A stretch of 39,273 bases of DNA from positions 1-39,273 of the forward strand of contig JAUCGF010000128.1 in NCBI GenBank assembly GCA_030378005.1. The letters are read 5' to 3'. This stretch comes from Desulfococcaceae bacterium HSG9. Its GTDB lineage: Bacteria > Desulfobacterota > Desulfobacteria > Desulfobacterales > JAUCGF01. Both the position numbers and the translations under genes were made by a program. This document shows positions 18,501-25,109 of the stretch, piece after piece (within the stretch, counting starts at the first letter, position 1; every line of letters begins with the position of its first letter). The notes under the pieces are model-generated. The model had not been told where the DNA came from and did not search any database. It worked only from the letters and a program-made list of their open reading frames with translations.

Positions 18501-19441
18501 AGCAGGGTTCGAATCTGTTGCCGGCGATAAAACGTACACGCGGGAATGCCGCCTTGCTTCAGGGTGGCTTTGATAGAAGCTGGCACATTTAGCATCCTTC
18601 CGGGCTGACGACTTTGAAAATACCCCATTGAATCGGCCAGAAACGCGAGCGTCTCGTCATCCAGTCGTGGAAGCGGTTTTGCGCCGATAGTTCCGAGATT
18701 GAAATACCCGGGGGCATCTTTATCGTATTCCGGTTCCCTGTCTTTAGGACCTTTTTTCAACCGAAAGAGATAGATGGCATATATGATGGCGATGATAAAA
18801 ATAATTGCCGAAATCACGGCATATTTCATCCATACGGCGGATCGGATAAGGGGTGTTTGGATGATTGACTTTATATATGGCACATCCGGATAGAGTCGTT
18901 TACGTATGATAGGAGGGGCGGCTTTTTCTTCCACGGGAGGATTCACTTCAAGCACAGGGGCTTCGGGGACTATCGGCTTGGGCGCTGGTTTTTTGGCTAT
19001 GAAATTGAAATAGACACCGATAAACGCGGCAACAAGAATTAAACATGCCAAAACCCAGGGGATGTATTTTTTATAAGGCTTTTGATGGCAAACAGGCTCT
19101 GTTTTATCGGGCGTGGGCAAGGGTTTCGGCGGTTTGGGAACTGGGTCTGGATCAGGCGCGATAGCTTTTAAATCATCTATAATCTGTCGGATATCTATGG
19201 CAAGGTCTTTATTGTCGGCGTCGATTTCCAGCTTAAAAAAATTGTCAAAGCGCCGTAAGATGATTTCCTGCTGCTCTTCATTTTTTGCCAGAAGGGCGGT
19301 CAGTACATGTTTCAATCTTGAAACGGCGCGAATTCCGCCGGTCTGAAAGATGACGATCAACTGGTCATAATCGTAAACGGACAGGCGGATGCCATCGGTG
19401 GCAAGGGAAACCAGAAATGAATTGAGCGGGAAATTATCCAT
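15542..19441 (-). CDS. Membrane protein: CoxE-like N-terminus, degenerate vWA-like domain, PEGA, C-terminal FGS/SUMF1-like domain
   Basis: About 1299 aa. Residues 1-75 resemble the N-terminal segment of MoxR-associated CoxE/SAV_2336-type vWA proteins. A Pro-rich stretch and hydrophobic segments near 127-148 and 206-227 follow. Residues ~300-420 (LLILEDVYAEAL ... LMLIFTDG) read like a vWA domain with an eroded metal site. A third membrane segment lies near 660-682, a PEGA domain near 990-1060, and a formylglycine-generating-enzyme-like domain from ~1069 to the end. That last domain has Gly in place of the first catalytic Cys (GGCWMGTATGC), so it is probably binding rather than enzymatic. ATG 19441 is chosen for fit to the family; GTG 19504 is possible and neither has a clear ribosome-binding site. 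It is the likely vWA partner of the MoxR ATPases. Confidence 0.65.
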   Translation of the reverse strand: MDNFPLNSFLVSLATDGIRLSVYDYDQLIVIFQTGGIRAVSRLKHVLTALLAKNEEQQEIILRRFDNFFKLEIDADNKDLAIDIRQIIDDLKAIAPDPDPVPKPPKPLPTPDKTEPVCHQKPYKKYIPWVLACLILVAAFIGVYFNFIAKKPAPKPIVPEAPVLEVNPPVEEKAAPPIIRKRLYPDVPYIKSIIQTPLIRSAVWMKYAVISAIIFIIAIIYAIYLFRLKKGPKDREPEYDKDAPGYFNLGTIGAKPLPRLDDETLAFLADSMGYFQSRQPGRMLNVPASIKATLKQGGIPACTFYRRQQIRTLLILEDVYAEALDWNTIAAELANGMIRCGVPVLYGKFRGSPETFKTPDGSVYHLDDLEDHRRGILMLIFTDGKSFQRGQNIFALESISRWPMVAWMELRAKKFLDESVSLPIRNKIPLCPATKDGILQAIRRFLTEQGTREQGTDASIQDNRLPDLADTTLDVWAAHLLGDALPWAQDCAMIQPITPGLADELRMRFHPHLAPEQIECLYALPNTTQTDSGLRFSDDVLKVLREGFLTCRTDDEPKDVLKFILNRVEKAEPDEPKDSLAYLSWEAVRERVRLELGQGDGRRFGELMHSPLGKTLGDSLSNHGFPDEQEKIPIRKPKNRAALQRLAKVEDNPLEIGNFVKSWQRACLGVLILCFLASFGWMIKCKQDASGPIPNLEITGLEKTPARLEIWENDTWKVEQESDEVGAFAKKPLLDNRKYRMTLYGNGYRSVKEFDTGIDQKTVLGLALQDVERNCVDKYPDIGLTVVCCPEGGAEQDQKALKIATWKERLGDKSPTGRMMSVGLEFSEKDVTTSELSNFRNALLKTGSVDVLYRVHPDQNGDGQPEQALSQFRGDLTPWLTDSQLIWWYVEEFVGKDDTELAKALKAVIKANKVIDVAALSLKYKELARGLNLELKWISTIEKLLEPGNDIVVSEREILLALGKGPTVRLLTLGKEEPIVLVRPLTGSAQYALTVKTTPKNATISIKNSKVTYQDGILLPPGRYDIEVSSEEYKAYREWITLEKKDIAIEVRLVKIRTETFQPITNSLKMKFVYIPPGKFMMGSPESEKGRDNEKKQHEVTLSKGFYMGTTEVTQAQWKAVMGNNPSRFKKCGDNCPVESVSWNDVQDFIKKLNQKEKTDKYRLPTEAEWEYAARAGSQTAFANGEITEIKCGQDPNLVKMGWYCGNSGDKTHSVGEKSPNVWGLHDMHGNVYEWCQDWFGNYSSSPVADPKGPSTGSNRVCRGGCWMGTATGCRSANRWSREPVSRLSFLGFRLLRMP

Positions 19442-19548
19442 AACAATAGGGCTTTTTAATAGTGCCTGAATGAAAAACTTCGATCCCACACGAAACGCAG
19501 GCACAAGAACATACTGGGTTTTCGATCATGTTTTAAGTCGGGCAGGCT

Positions 19549-19612
19549 AAAAATCGGGTTTCTTGGCCATTGAACTACCGTAGTATTTCCTCGCTTCAGA
19601 AACCCGATTTTT
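19549..19612. repeat. 15-bp-arm inverted repeat (family copy 1)
   Basis: AAAAATCGGGTTTCT (19549-19563) pairs perfectly with AGAAACCCGATTTTT (19598-19612) around a 34-bp loop. The same arms and flanking GGGCAG(C/G) sequence recur at 27231-27293, so this is a dispersed REP-like family. As RNA it would form a stem followed by a T-run and could terminate transcription. Confidence 0.75.
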
Positions 19613-19726
19613 TGTCCCACGTTAAGTTGGCAATCCTTATGCGTCAATATTACATTTGAAAAGGCGGGGTGTCAATCTGTTTGTAAATGTGAGGATATTA
19701 TCCAATTTCGATCTCTTCAATGGCGG

Positions 19727-19804
19727 AATCGCTATCTGTGTCTGAACTGCTCAAGAGAAAAAACCGCCAAACAGCATGACGAGCAGGTTGCGCCTTTATT
19801 TTAG
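19727..19804 (+). pseudogene. 3' tail fragment of the GltD-type flavoprotein gene
   Basis: Twenty-five in-frame codons plus stop (NRYLCLNCSREKTAKQHDEQ, then VAPLF) match the C-terminus of the flavoprotein at 6748-8913 with five changes. Upstream sequence is unrelated, so this is a truncated passenger at the edge of the duplicated block. The reading frame and stop are preserved, which implies a recent origin. Confidence 0.9.
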
Positions 19805-19861
19805 ATGTGCTTTCATTCAGATCAATTGGAAATAAATAAGACCGTTAAAAAGGATAAAAAT

Positions 19862-20071
19862 ATGTTACACAGAGGAGACCGCGTCGAAATATTCAGAAAA
19901 TCGGATGATGAAAGCTGGCAAAGTTATATGGACGAATTTGTCGGCGCACATGGTATCATCACAGATCCGGATACCAGTATTAATGATTCCGATGCGTTGG
20001 TGGAAGTCAGCCTGGTCGATAAAGGCACCCACCGCTTGCCCCAGGACTGTATTCGTAAATTGGAGGACTGA
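19862..20071 (+). CDS. 69-aa acidic small-barrel (SH3/KOW-like) protein, copy B
   Basis: Second copy of the protein at 8971, identical except for Ser in place of Asn after SWQ. The start context (AAAAAGGA, then ATG) is unchanged. Here it stands without the redox operon; only the flavoprotein tail fragment precedes it, so it may lack its original promoter. The near-perfect protein conservation argues that the copy is recent or still selected. Its function is unknown, and the barrel fold is suggested only by the strand pattern. Confidence 0.65.
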   Translation: MLHRGDRVEIFRKSDDESWQSYMDEFVGAHGIITDPDTSINDSDALVEVSLVDKGTHRLPQDCIRKLED

Positions 20072-20091
20072 TTCGCACTTGAATTAATAGC

Positions 20092-20222
20092 TATAAGTAC
20101 TTGGACAAAAGTTTTTCGGTATTTTACGCACCGCTCAAGGCTGGTTTGCAACCCGCCGCACACTGTTGCCGGGTTGCAAACCCGGCAAGAGCGATGCTGG
20201 AAAACTTATGCCCAAGTACTTA
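20092..20222. repeat. 131-bp palindromic element between convergent genes, copy B
   Basis: Same element as at 9201-9331, with the TATAAGTACTTGG ends and the GCCGGGTT-GCA-AACCCGGC hairpin preserved and only a few changes in the interior. It was copied as part of the 1.48-kb module and sits between the 3' ends of the small gene and the ATPase gene. Confidence 0.65.
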
Positions 20223-20239
20223 GGAACCCAACAATCCCA

Positions 20240-21187
20240 TCACAACTCTTCAATATCCTGATGATCTTTGAGTAAAATACTCAGATACGGCAGTTTCGAC
20301 AGGTCTTCTTCCAGTTGCTCAAAGTGTTTGTCAGTCGCCAGGGCCAATACCCGCAGCCAAACCAGATATTCGCTGGTGGCCGGCGGTTTGCGCAGATTTT
20401 GTTCCCGCAAGGCCATAAAGCGTTTCATGGCCAGTTTCAGAAAATCATCGCTTAACGCGCTGAATTCATGGCGTCTGGTTTCAACGGCCGTTTCGACGAT
20501 GGTGTCATTAAACACAATATGATGATACACGCATCGCCGCAAAAAAGGTGCCGGCAGGCGGCGTTCGCTGTTTGATGTGATAAACACAACAGGCCGCAGT
20601 TGCTTGGGTGCGGATACTTTCAGACCGGTTTCGGTGATGGTAAATTCCATTTGGTCCAGTTCATGGAGCAGATCATTGGGAAAATCTCGCGGAGCCTTGT
20701 CAATTTCATCAATCAGCAGCACTTGAGGAACGCTCATTTTGTTGGCAAGTTCAAATGCCTCCCACAGAGGACGTATGCCAAGATAGTCGGTTTTTCGCAA
20801 TTCCTTACCCGGTTCGTTTTGTTGCGGATCAATATTTCGCAGGTGCGCGTCACGGAAATAACGCACCATATCAAAATCGTATAACAGGTCTCGCGCTGTA
20901 CTTTCAGATTTAACCTGAAAATGAATACATTCCACCTTGAGACGCCAAGCCGCGTAATAGGCCGACTGGGTTTTGCCGGTTCCAGGCTCTCCAGTCAACA
21001 GCAAAGGCTTGCCCACCGCGATTGCCGTATTGATCGTGTCCGCCAGCGCATCTCCGGCCACAAAATATCGGGCATCTTCCTTTAGCGAATGGTCCTTATC
21101 CATAAAGGGACGCTTTGCCAACCAGGAATTATCTTCAATAGGGGCATTCGTTTTGGGTGGTACCAGATCAAATGGGTAATTGTTCAT
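20240..21187 (-). CDS. MoxR-type AAA+ ATPase, copy B
   Basis: A 315-aa paralogue of the ATPase at 9349, with all nucleotide-binding motifs unchanged (GEPGTGKT, VLLIDE, VFITSN, PFLRRC). It differs at residues 13, 37, 126, 131, 137, 138, 151, 152, 262 and 282. The reading frame stays open 53 codons upstream to 21346, but ATG 21187 has the same AGGAG site and N-terminus (MNNYPFDL) as copy A, and the extension covers a hairpin repeat, so the short form is preferred. Its minus-strand neighbours are the vWA-FGS-like gene beyond the small gene on one side and the cytochrome gene on the other. Confidence 0.9.
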   Translation of the reverse strand: MNNYPFDLVPPKTNAPIEDNSWLAKRPFMDKDHSLKEDARYFVAGDALADTINTAIAVGKPLLLTGEPGTGKTQSAYYAAWRLKVECIHFQVKSESTARDLLYDFDMVRYFRDAHLRNIDPQQNEPGKELRKTDYLGIRPLWEAFELANKMSVPQVLLIDEIDKAPRDFPNDLLHELDQMEFTITETGLKVSAPKQLRPVVFITSNSERRLPAPFLRRCVYHHIVFNDTIVETAVETRRHEFSALSDDFLKLAMKRFMALREQNLRKPPATSEYLVWLRVLALATDKHFEQLEEDLSKLPYLSILLKDHQDIEEL

Positions 21188-21701
21188 ATATTCGTTCTCC
21201 TTAATTGTCTGAATCAGAATTTTCAGGATTTTAGAATTTTCGACCTGTGCAGTTAAGGGGGACCAATGTAAAAAACCCTGAAAGGGCGTGCTAACGGCAG
21301 TTTCCCGGCCTTTTACACTAGCTCGCCCTTTCGGGGCTAAACTCACGATATGTGCGGTATCAGGGCGATGTCTGGGCTTTACTATCAGGCCATTTCAGAG
21401 CTGATGCCGCGGTGCTATAGGTTTTCAGACAATTAATGTCATCAAATCTGATTTGAAATCAATCCGTCATTCCTGCCTGACCCTCCCCATCAAAGGGGAG
21501 GGAATATCTGAGGAAAGAGCTTTTATGCCATTTTATTTCTGAAAAACTATATAAGCCGTCGGCGGCATTGCCAAAGACGGTCTGAGTACAAAACCGAAAC
21601 AAAAACCAAGTGTCTTTCAAACAAGATTTTCAAAATGTGTTTGAGATGGCTCCGCAAGCCGGACTCACTTGCAATGAATCCGGCGCGGAATTTGCCACGG
21701 C
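21188..21701. other. Gap between MoxR copy B and the cytochrome gene
   Basis: No gene is seen. A 13-bp inverted repeat with one mismatch (CCCTGAAAGGGCG 21276-21288 / CGCCCTTTCGGGG 21324-21336) lies upstream of the ATPase start. The phrase TTCGACCTGTGC at about 21239-21250 recurs at 5148-5159 beside another hairpin repeat, suggesting remnants of one repeat family. Confidence 0.5.
21658..21684. terminator. Hairpin after the NirS-like gene
   Basis: GCCGGACTCA (21658-21667) pairs with TGAATCCGGC (21675-21684), one mismatch, 7-nt loop. It lies about 20 bp past the stop of the minus-strand cytochrome gene. No T-tract follows, so a factor-independent terminator is uncertain; it may instead be a 3' stabilising hairpin. 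Confidence 0.4.
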
Positions 21702-24212
21702 TCAATAAATATCGTGAGCCGTGTTGTAAACGTTAAACTTTCCGGTGGGGGTCGGAAGACCCGTGAAGCGCCTTTTCTCGATCAGAGTCGTACTGTCGAG
21801 AACAATAACAGCGCCGTCCGGATCCGCTGCCCAGTCGGACACCCAGACTTCGGAACCGGTCATATTAAACTCTATATGAACCGCCCGGCCGCTTGTGGCC
21901 ACGGTAAAACATCCGTCGCCGTCGGGATCGATGGAGCTGTTGAGGTTATCAGCAAGGGTGCCTGTCGCCTTGGAAATGGCACAGATATCCTGCTCGTAAC
22001 CGGTGGCACTCAATGTCATGTCCACAAGCACCCACGGGGAAGCAGTATGCGACTTGATAAACAGCGAACCGGAAGAAGGCAGCGTGATCTCCCGTACGAT
22101 TTGCCAGGCATCATTCGAATTACCCGCCGGGTCAGCACCGTACACTGTCACCTTACCCTCACCGATGTGCGGCGTGGCATTGACCCATCCATAGAGCGGA
22201 TCCTGCCAATTCACACCTCGGCCCGGATGGGGGACGGCTCCCGTAACGATTGTCGCCGCCAAGCTCTGGTCCGCAAGATTGACAACCACTATCTTGTTAC
22301 TGGCGTTAGCAGCCACCAGGAAGTAATCCCCCGTGTGGTCGAAGCCGCCATCATGCAAAAATTTGACGGTCGGGATATTCGAAACAATCGGGAAACTCTC
22401 ACCTGCCGGATCGGAGTAGTCAACGATGGAGACAAAGCCCGCTTCCTTGAGAGAGACCACCCAGACCGGGTCGTTGTGTGATGCCACAATCGACGCGACA
22501 CGGTTTTCGATGAGTGTCACACCGTCGATGTCCACCATGGGAATGTCTGCACGCTGTTTCGGCTCAAGGGTGAGACCATCGTAAACGACATACTGTGGCG
22601 GCCAATAGCAGCCTTCGATAATGTAGCTGTCCTCGTATCCTGGGAACTTGCTGGCGTCCACGCTCCTGGCATCATGGCAGCCTTTGACGTTTGCCACGAT
22701 TGTCGGTACGGCAGTCCACAGATCGATCATGGTGACCAGTCCGTCACGGCCGATGGCATAGAAGTAGCGTCCGGACGACGAGGAACGCAGGATATGAACC
22801 GCAAAGCCGGTACTCAAGCGTACAACCTCTTCGTTCGTATCACCGTCGAAGATCGCCACTTGGCCTGCATCCCTCAGGACGACGCCTGTGTAGTTCTCCC
22901 AGTTGCGCGAGTGTTGCGGTGCCGTCGGGCGAGCAGCTACGGGGACGATTAGTTCCCAACTGGCCGTGATATCCACCATTGGAAGAGGCGGCGCATCAGG
23001 CGGTGGCAATTGCAAGTAGGCTGCAAGATTGGTGATCTGCTCCTCGGTGAGGATACCGGCCTGGCCGAAATTGCCCATGCCCGCGGGCGTTCCATAGCGC
23101 AGGATAGCACCGAGGCCGTCGGTACCAATCGCCTGAGAACGAGTTGCTCCGATGTCAGGCCCGGTGGCACCCGTGCGGTAGAGCCCGTGGCAACCGGCAC
23201 AGTTATTGAAGTAAACCTCTTTGCTGGTCTCGAATCGTGGGTCGGTGACGGTATCAAAGACCGGAGCGCTGTCTCCAACATGGCCGATATCTTCCTGTCT
23301 GACCAGGAAATCCACGATGTCCCAAACATCTGCCGGCGGATGACCAAGATCGGGCATCACGTAGGGGTGATTGGCAGCAGGATCGTAGGCACCGGCCGCA
23401 ATCATCTTCGCCGGGTAATCGATCCAGGCGCCGAGCCAAGTGTCGGACATGGTCGTGCTAATGCCCGCCAAGTCAGGACCGGGCCGTGGCGGCTCGATAG
23501 GCGTGCCGCCGAAGCTATGGCAGTAAGTACAGGACTGTCGGAATTGGTCCTCGCCGTTGACGAAATCACCATTGTGCGGAAGTTTGTCACCCCGTGGCAC
23601 AGTGTCCAAGTAAGTTTCGATATTTGCCAGTTCTTCGTCAGACAGGTACGACAGGAAACCCATTTCAGGCCACTTGTTCATTGCATTGCGGATTCGGCCA
23701 GCCCGTGCGCCCTTGATACTGCGCTGCGCGTATCCACCGGCACCAAACTCTCCATGACACATAATACATTTTTGACTGAACAGCACCTCACCCCCAGACG
23801 TTGGTGGCGGCGGCGGCGGCGGTTCCCCCCCCACATCGAAGGTCGTTTGGTCAGTGTCGTCTATCGAGCCATTCCATCTTGCAGAAACCCTTACAGTGTA
23901 GGTGCCTGGTGTAGCGTCCGGCTCTAGCGTGTATGTGGACGATACAGACTTGCTTTTTCCCGCGTTGATACGTTTTATCGTCTTTGTCTCAGAGTTCAAC
24001 GTGTCGCCGGATGGATTCTCATATACAAAGTCGATGAAGATGTCTTTTTTTACGGCGCTGTCATTGTTCGTCACTGTGGATGTGGCTGTCACAGTATCTC
24101 CCGGACTGTAGCTTGCCGCGTCAGTGTCTATGCTTATGATACTTATGAGTGCATGCGCAATACCTATGGACAGCACTGCGAGACCTAATAATGTTATAGC
24201 CAGTTTTTTCAT
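21702..24212 (-). CDS. Tri-haem-c cytochrome cd1 (NirS)-like protein with N-terminal Ig-like domain
   Basis: An 836-aa exported protein. A signal peptide covers ~1-21, an Ig/CARDB-like beta-sandwich ~25-128 and a Pro run 131-137. Three haem-c sites follow: C149-C152-H153, C228-C231-H232 and C338-C341-H342. The third has the usual NirS context (CAGCHGLYRTGATGPDI). Residues ~415-836 form a d1-haem eight-bladed propeller: the proximal His473 (GFAVHILRSSSSGRYFYAIGRD) and the catalytic-pocket His579 (ASIVASH) and His620 (FLHDGG) are all kept, and the end TPTGKFNVYNTAHDIY is classic NirS. Periplasmic nitrite reduction to NO is therefore possible. Usual NirS proteins have one haem c and ~560 residues. 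No d1-haem synthesis genes are in the window. It is GC-richer than its surroundings. AGGAGGG precedes the ATG. Confidence 0.85.
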   Translation of the reverse strand: MKKLAITLLGLAVLSIGIAHALISIISIDTDAASYSPGDTVTATSTVTNNDSAVKKDIFIDFVYENPSGDTLNSETKTIKRINAGKSKSVSSTYTLEPDATPGTYTVRVSARWNGSIDDTDQTTFDVGGEPPPPPPPTSGGEVLFSQKCIMCHGEFGAGGYAQRSIKGARAGRIRNAMNKWPEMGFLSYLSDEELANIETYLDTVPRGDKLPHNGDFVNGEDQFRQSCTYCHSFGGTPIEPPRPGPDLAGISTTMSDTWLGAWIDYPAKMIAAGAYDPAANHPYVMPDLGHPPADVWDIVDFLVRQEDIGHVGDSAPVFDTVTDPRFETSKEVYFNNCAGCHGLYRTGATGPDIGATRSQAIGTDGLGAILRYGTPAGMGNFGQAGILTEEQITNLAAYLQLPPPDAPPLPMVDITASWELIVPVAARPTAPQHSRNWENYTGVVLRDAGQVAIFDGDTNEEVVRLSTGFAVHILRSSSSGRYFYAIGRDGLVTMIDLWTAVPTIVANVKGCHDARSVDASKFPGYEDSYIIEGCYWPPQYVVYDGLTLEPKQRADIPMVDIDGVTLIENRVASIVASHNDPVWVVSLKEAGFVSIVDYSDPAGESFPIVSNIPTVKFLHDGGFDHTGDYFLVAANASNKIVVVNLADQSLAATIVTGAVPHPGRGVNWQDPLYGWVNATPHIGEGKVTVYGADPAGNSNDAWQIVREITLPSSGSLFIKSHTASPWVLVDMTLSATGYEQDICAISKATGTLADNLNSSIDPDGDGCFTVATSGRAVHIEFNMTGSEVWVSDWAADPDGAVIVLDSTTLIEKRRFTGLPTPTGKFNVYNTAHDIY

Positions 24213-24285
24213 AATTTAACCCTCCTAAAATAAAATTGATTATTAATTCACTTTCTTCGATGTAAAACACGCATTAGTAATTTGT

Positions 24286-24298
24286 ATCCCCTCCTTTT
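24286..24298 (-). promoter_or_regulatory. Isolated Shine-Dalgarno-like motif in the leader
   Basis: On the minus strand AAAAGGAGGGGAT is followed 13 nt later by an eight-codon frame (MRVLHRRK, stop), about 75 nt ahead of the NirS-like ATG. Comparable motifs occur at 26660 and 29408. A leader peptide is possible but unproved. Confidence 0.3.
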
Positions 24299-24359
24299 CT
24301 TAGTGATTAAATCTTGCATACCAAATTTCCAATCCCAATAGTGTGACTACACTATTCAC

Positions 24360-24375
24360 TGCATAAACCGTGCCA
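24360..24375 (-). promoter_or_regulatory. sigma-54 promoter of the NirS-like gene
   Basis: Minus-strand TGGCACGGTTTATGCA fits TGGCAC-N5-TTGCW with one mismatch and points at the cytochrome gene, predicting a transcript start near 24349 and a ~137-nt leader. The same promoter type, with the same upstream palindrome at the same distance, precedes the membrane-protein gene at 26523. Confidence 0.8.
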
Positions 24376-24395
24376 GTATACTTAAAAAATAATCC

Positions 24396-24414
24396 AATGA
24401 ATCAAATATTCATT
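24396..24414. promoter_or_regulatory. Palindrome adjoining the sigma-54 promoter
   Basis: AATGAATCAAATATTCATT, 21 bp upstream of the -24 element. The counterpart AATGAATCAATTATTCATT lies 22 bp upstream of the second sigma-54 promoter. Conserved position and sequence suggest a shared regulator or a DNA-bending (IHF-like) site. Confidence 0.6.
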
Positions 24415-24474
24415 TAAATTAATTGGTTAAAAATTTTTCTTATGTAAAAAAGGGGTGGATGATTGTCTGAAAAA

Positions 24475-24520
24475 GTGTCTAATAGACGCTTGTGGGCAAT
24501 ACAAAAATGTCTAATAGACA
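24475..24520. promoter_or_regulatory. Tandem activator-site candidates upstream of the NirS-like gene
   Basis: TGTCTAATAGACA (24508-24520) is a perfect palindrome about its central A. TGTCTAATAGACG (24476-24488) is the same with one change. Their centres are 32 bp apart, three helical turns, and lie 105-145 bp upstream of the sigma-54 promoter. This is the expected layout for an NtrC-type activator such as the one encoded at 27324. Confidence 0.6.
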
Positions 24521-24624
24521 CTTTTGGAGGAATTAAAAAAGAGGTATTTATTGTATGTTAATTACGGGAAAGTTGGGATAAAACCGCCCCTTTGATTACA
24601 AAATTGATGTCAGCCTCAATGGTG

Positions 24625-25041
24625 CTATCCACAAGCCGAATATTGCCCTATTCCCCGCATGCGCAATTGGGTGCGCACCCGCTCTCGGACATCATCTATC
24701 CGAAAAGGCTTACTGATAAAATCTTGGCCGCCGGCCTGAAAGGCCCGCATCTTGTCTGAAGGTTCGTGCAGTGCGCTGATGAAAATAATCGGGATATCCT
24801 TGCTGGCGGCACGCGATTTGAGATGTTTGCAGACCTCGTAGCCGTCCAAGCCCGGCGGCATACTGATGTCTAAAATGATCAGATTAGGAGGCTTGGACGC
24901 CGCCGACCTGATGGCCAGTTCGCCGGATAGCGCAGTGCGCACGGCATAGCCTTCCAAAATCAGTAGCTGCGTGAGGATGGTAAGATTTATAGGTTCATCA
25001 TCTGCAATGAGTATATCGGCAGATTTTGCAGGGTTGCTCAT
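24625..25041 (-). CDS. Single-domain response regulator (CheY-like receiver)
   Basis: A 138-aa receiver domain with no output domain. The acidic pocket is D14-D15, the phospho-acceptor is D58 (LIILDISMP), the switch residue is S89 in IIFISA, and the conserved Lys is K111 in SKPF. Such proteins are phosphorylated by a histidine kinase, none of which is encoded nearby, and act through protein contacts. ATG 25041 is chosen for its GGAGA site; the frame is open a further 24 codons upstream, running up to the next gene's end. It follows two membrane-protein genes on the same strand, 68 bp after the second, and may belong to the same sigma-54-driven transcript. Confidence 0.87.
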   Translation of the reverse strand: MSNPAKSADILIADDEPINLTILTQLLILEGYAVRTALSGELAIRSAASKPPNLIILDISMPPGLDGYEVCKHLKSRAASKDIPIIFISALHEPSDKMRAFQAGGQDFISKPFRIDDVRERVRTQLRMRGIGQYSACG

Positions 25042-25109
25042 GTCAGTTCTCCGCGATCTCAGGTGTTTAAAAGTTACAGGGTTACTTTTCAGACTCAGGA
25101 AATGATCGG

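Larger units (their letters stand above)
19442..19861. other. Gap between the vWA-FGS-like gene and duplicated module B
   Basis: No intact gene is present. The region contains the inverted repeat at 19549-19612 and, from 19727, the flavoprotein tail fragment that opens the duplicated block. The promoter of the large minus-strand gene must lie here, but no convincing -35/-10 or -24/-12 pair is visible. Confidence 0.5.
19727..21202. repeat. Duplicated 1.48-kb module, copy B
   Basis: Direct repeat of 8836-10312 with the same gene order and spacing and only scattered substitutions. Together the copies flank a 9.4-kb cassette (TIR-CHAT, DUF1703 and vWA-FGS-like genes). Recombination between them would remove about 10.9 kb and leave an intact redox operon with a single MoxR module. 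Confidence 0.93.
24213..24624. other. Regulatory region of the NirS-like gene
   Basis: No protein gene is seen in this AT-rich stretch. It contains a leader with an isolated GGAGGGGAT motif (24286-24298), a sigma-54 promoter (24360-24375), a palindrome (24396-24414) and two operator-like palindromes (24475-24520). Confidence 0.7.

Noticed and set aside
8836..21202. Composite transposon
   Set aside because: The flanking direct repeats contain no transposase and no terminal inverted repeats; they are duplicated host-type genes.
21188..21346. 53-residue N-terminal extension of MoxR copy B
   Set aside because: Copy A has the same start and ribosome-binding site but unrelated upstream sequence; the extension crosses a hairpin repeat.
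23010..23927. 305-codon plus-strand frame opposite the NirS-like gene
   Set aside because: It lies wholly antisense to a well-supported gene with intact motifs; the high GC of that gene makes long shadow frames expected. No domain or ribosome-binding site is visible.
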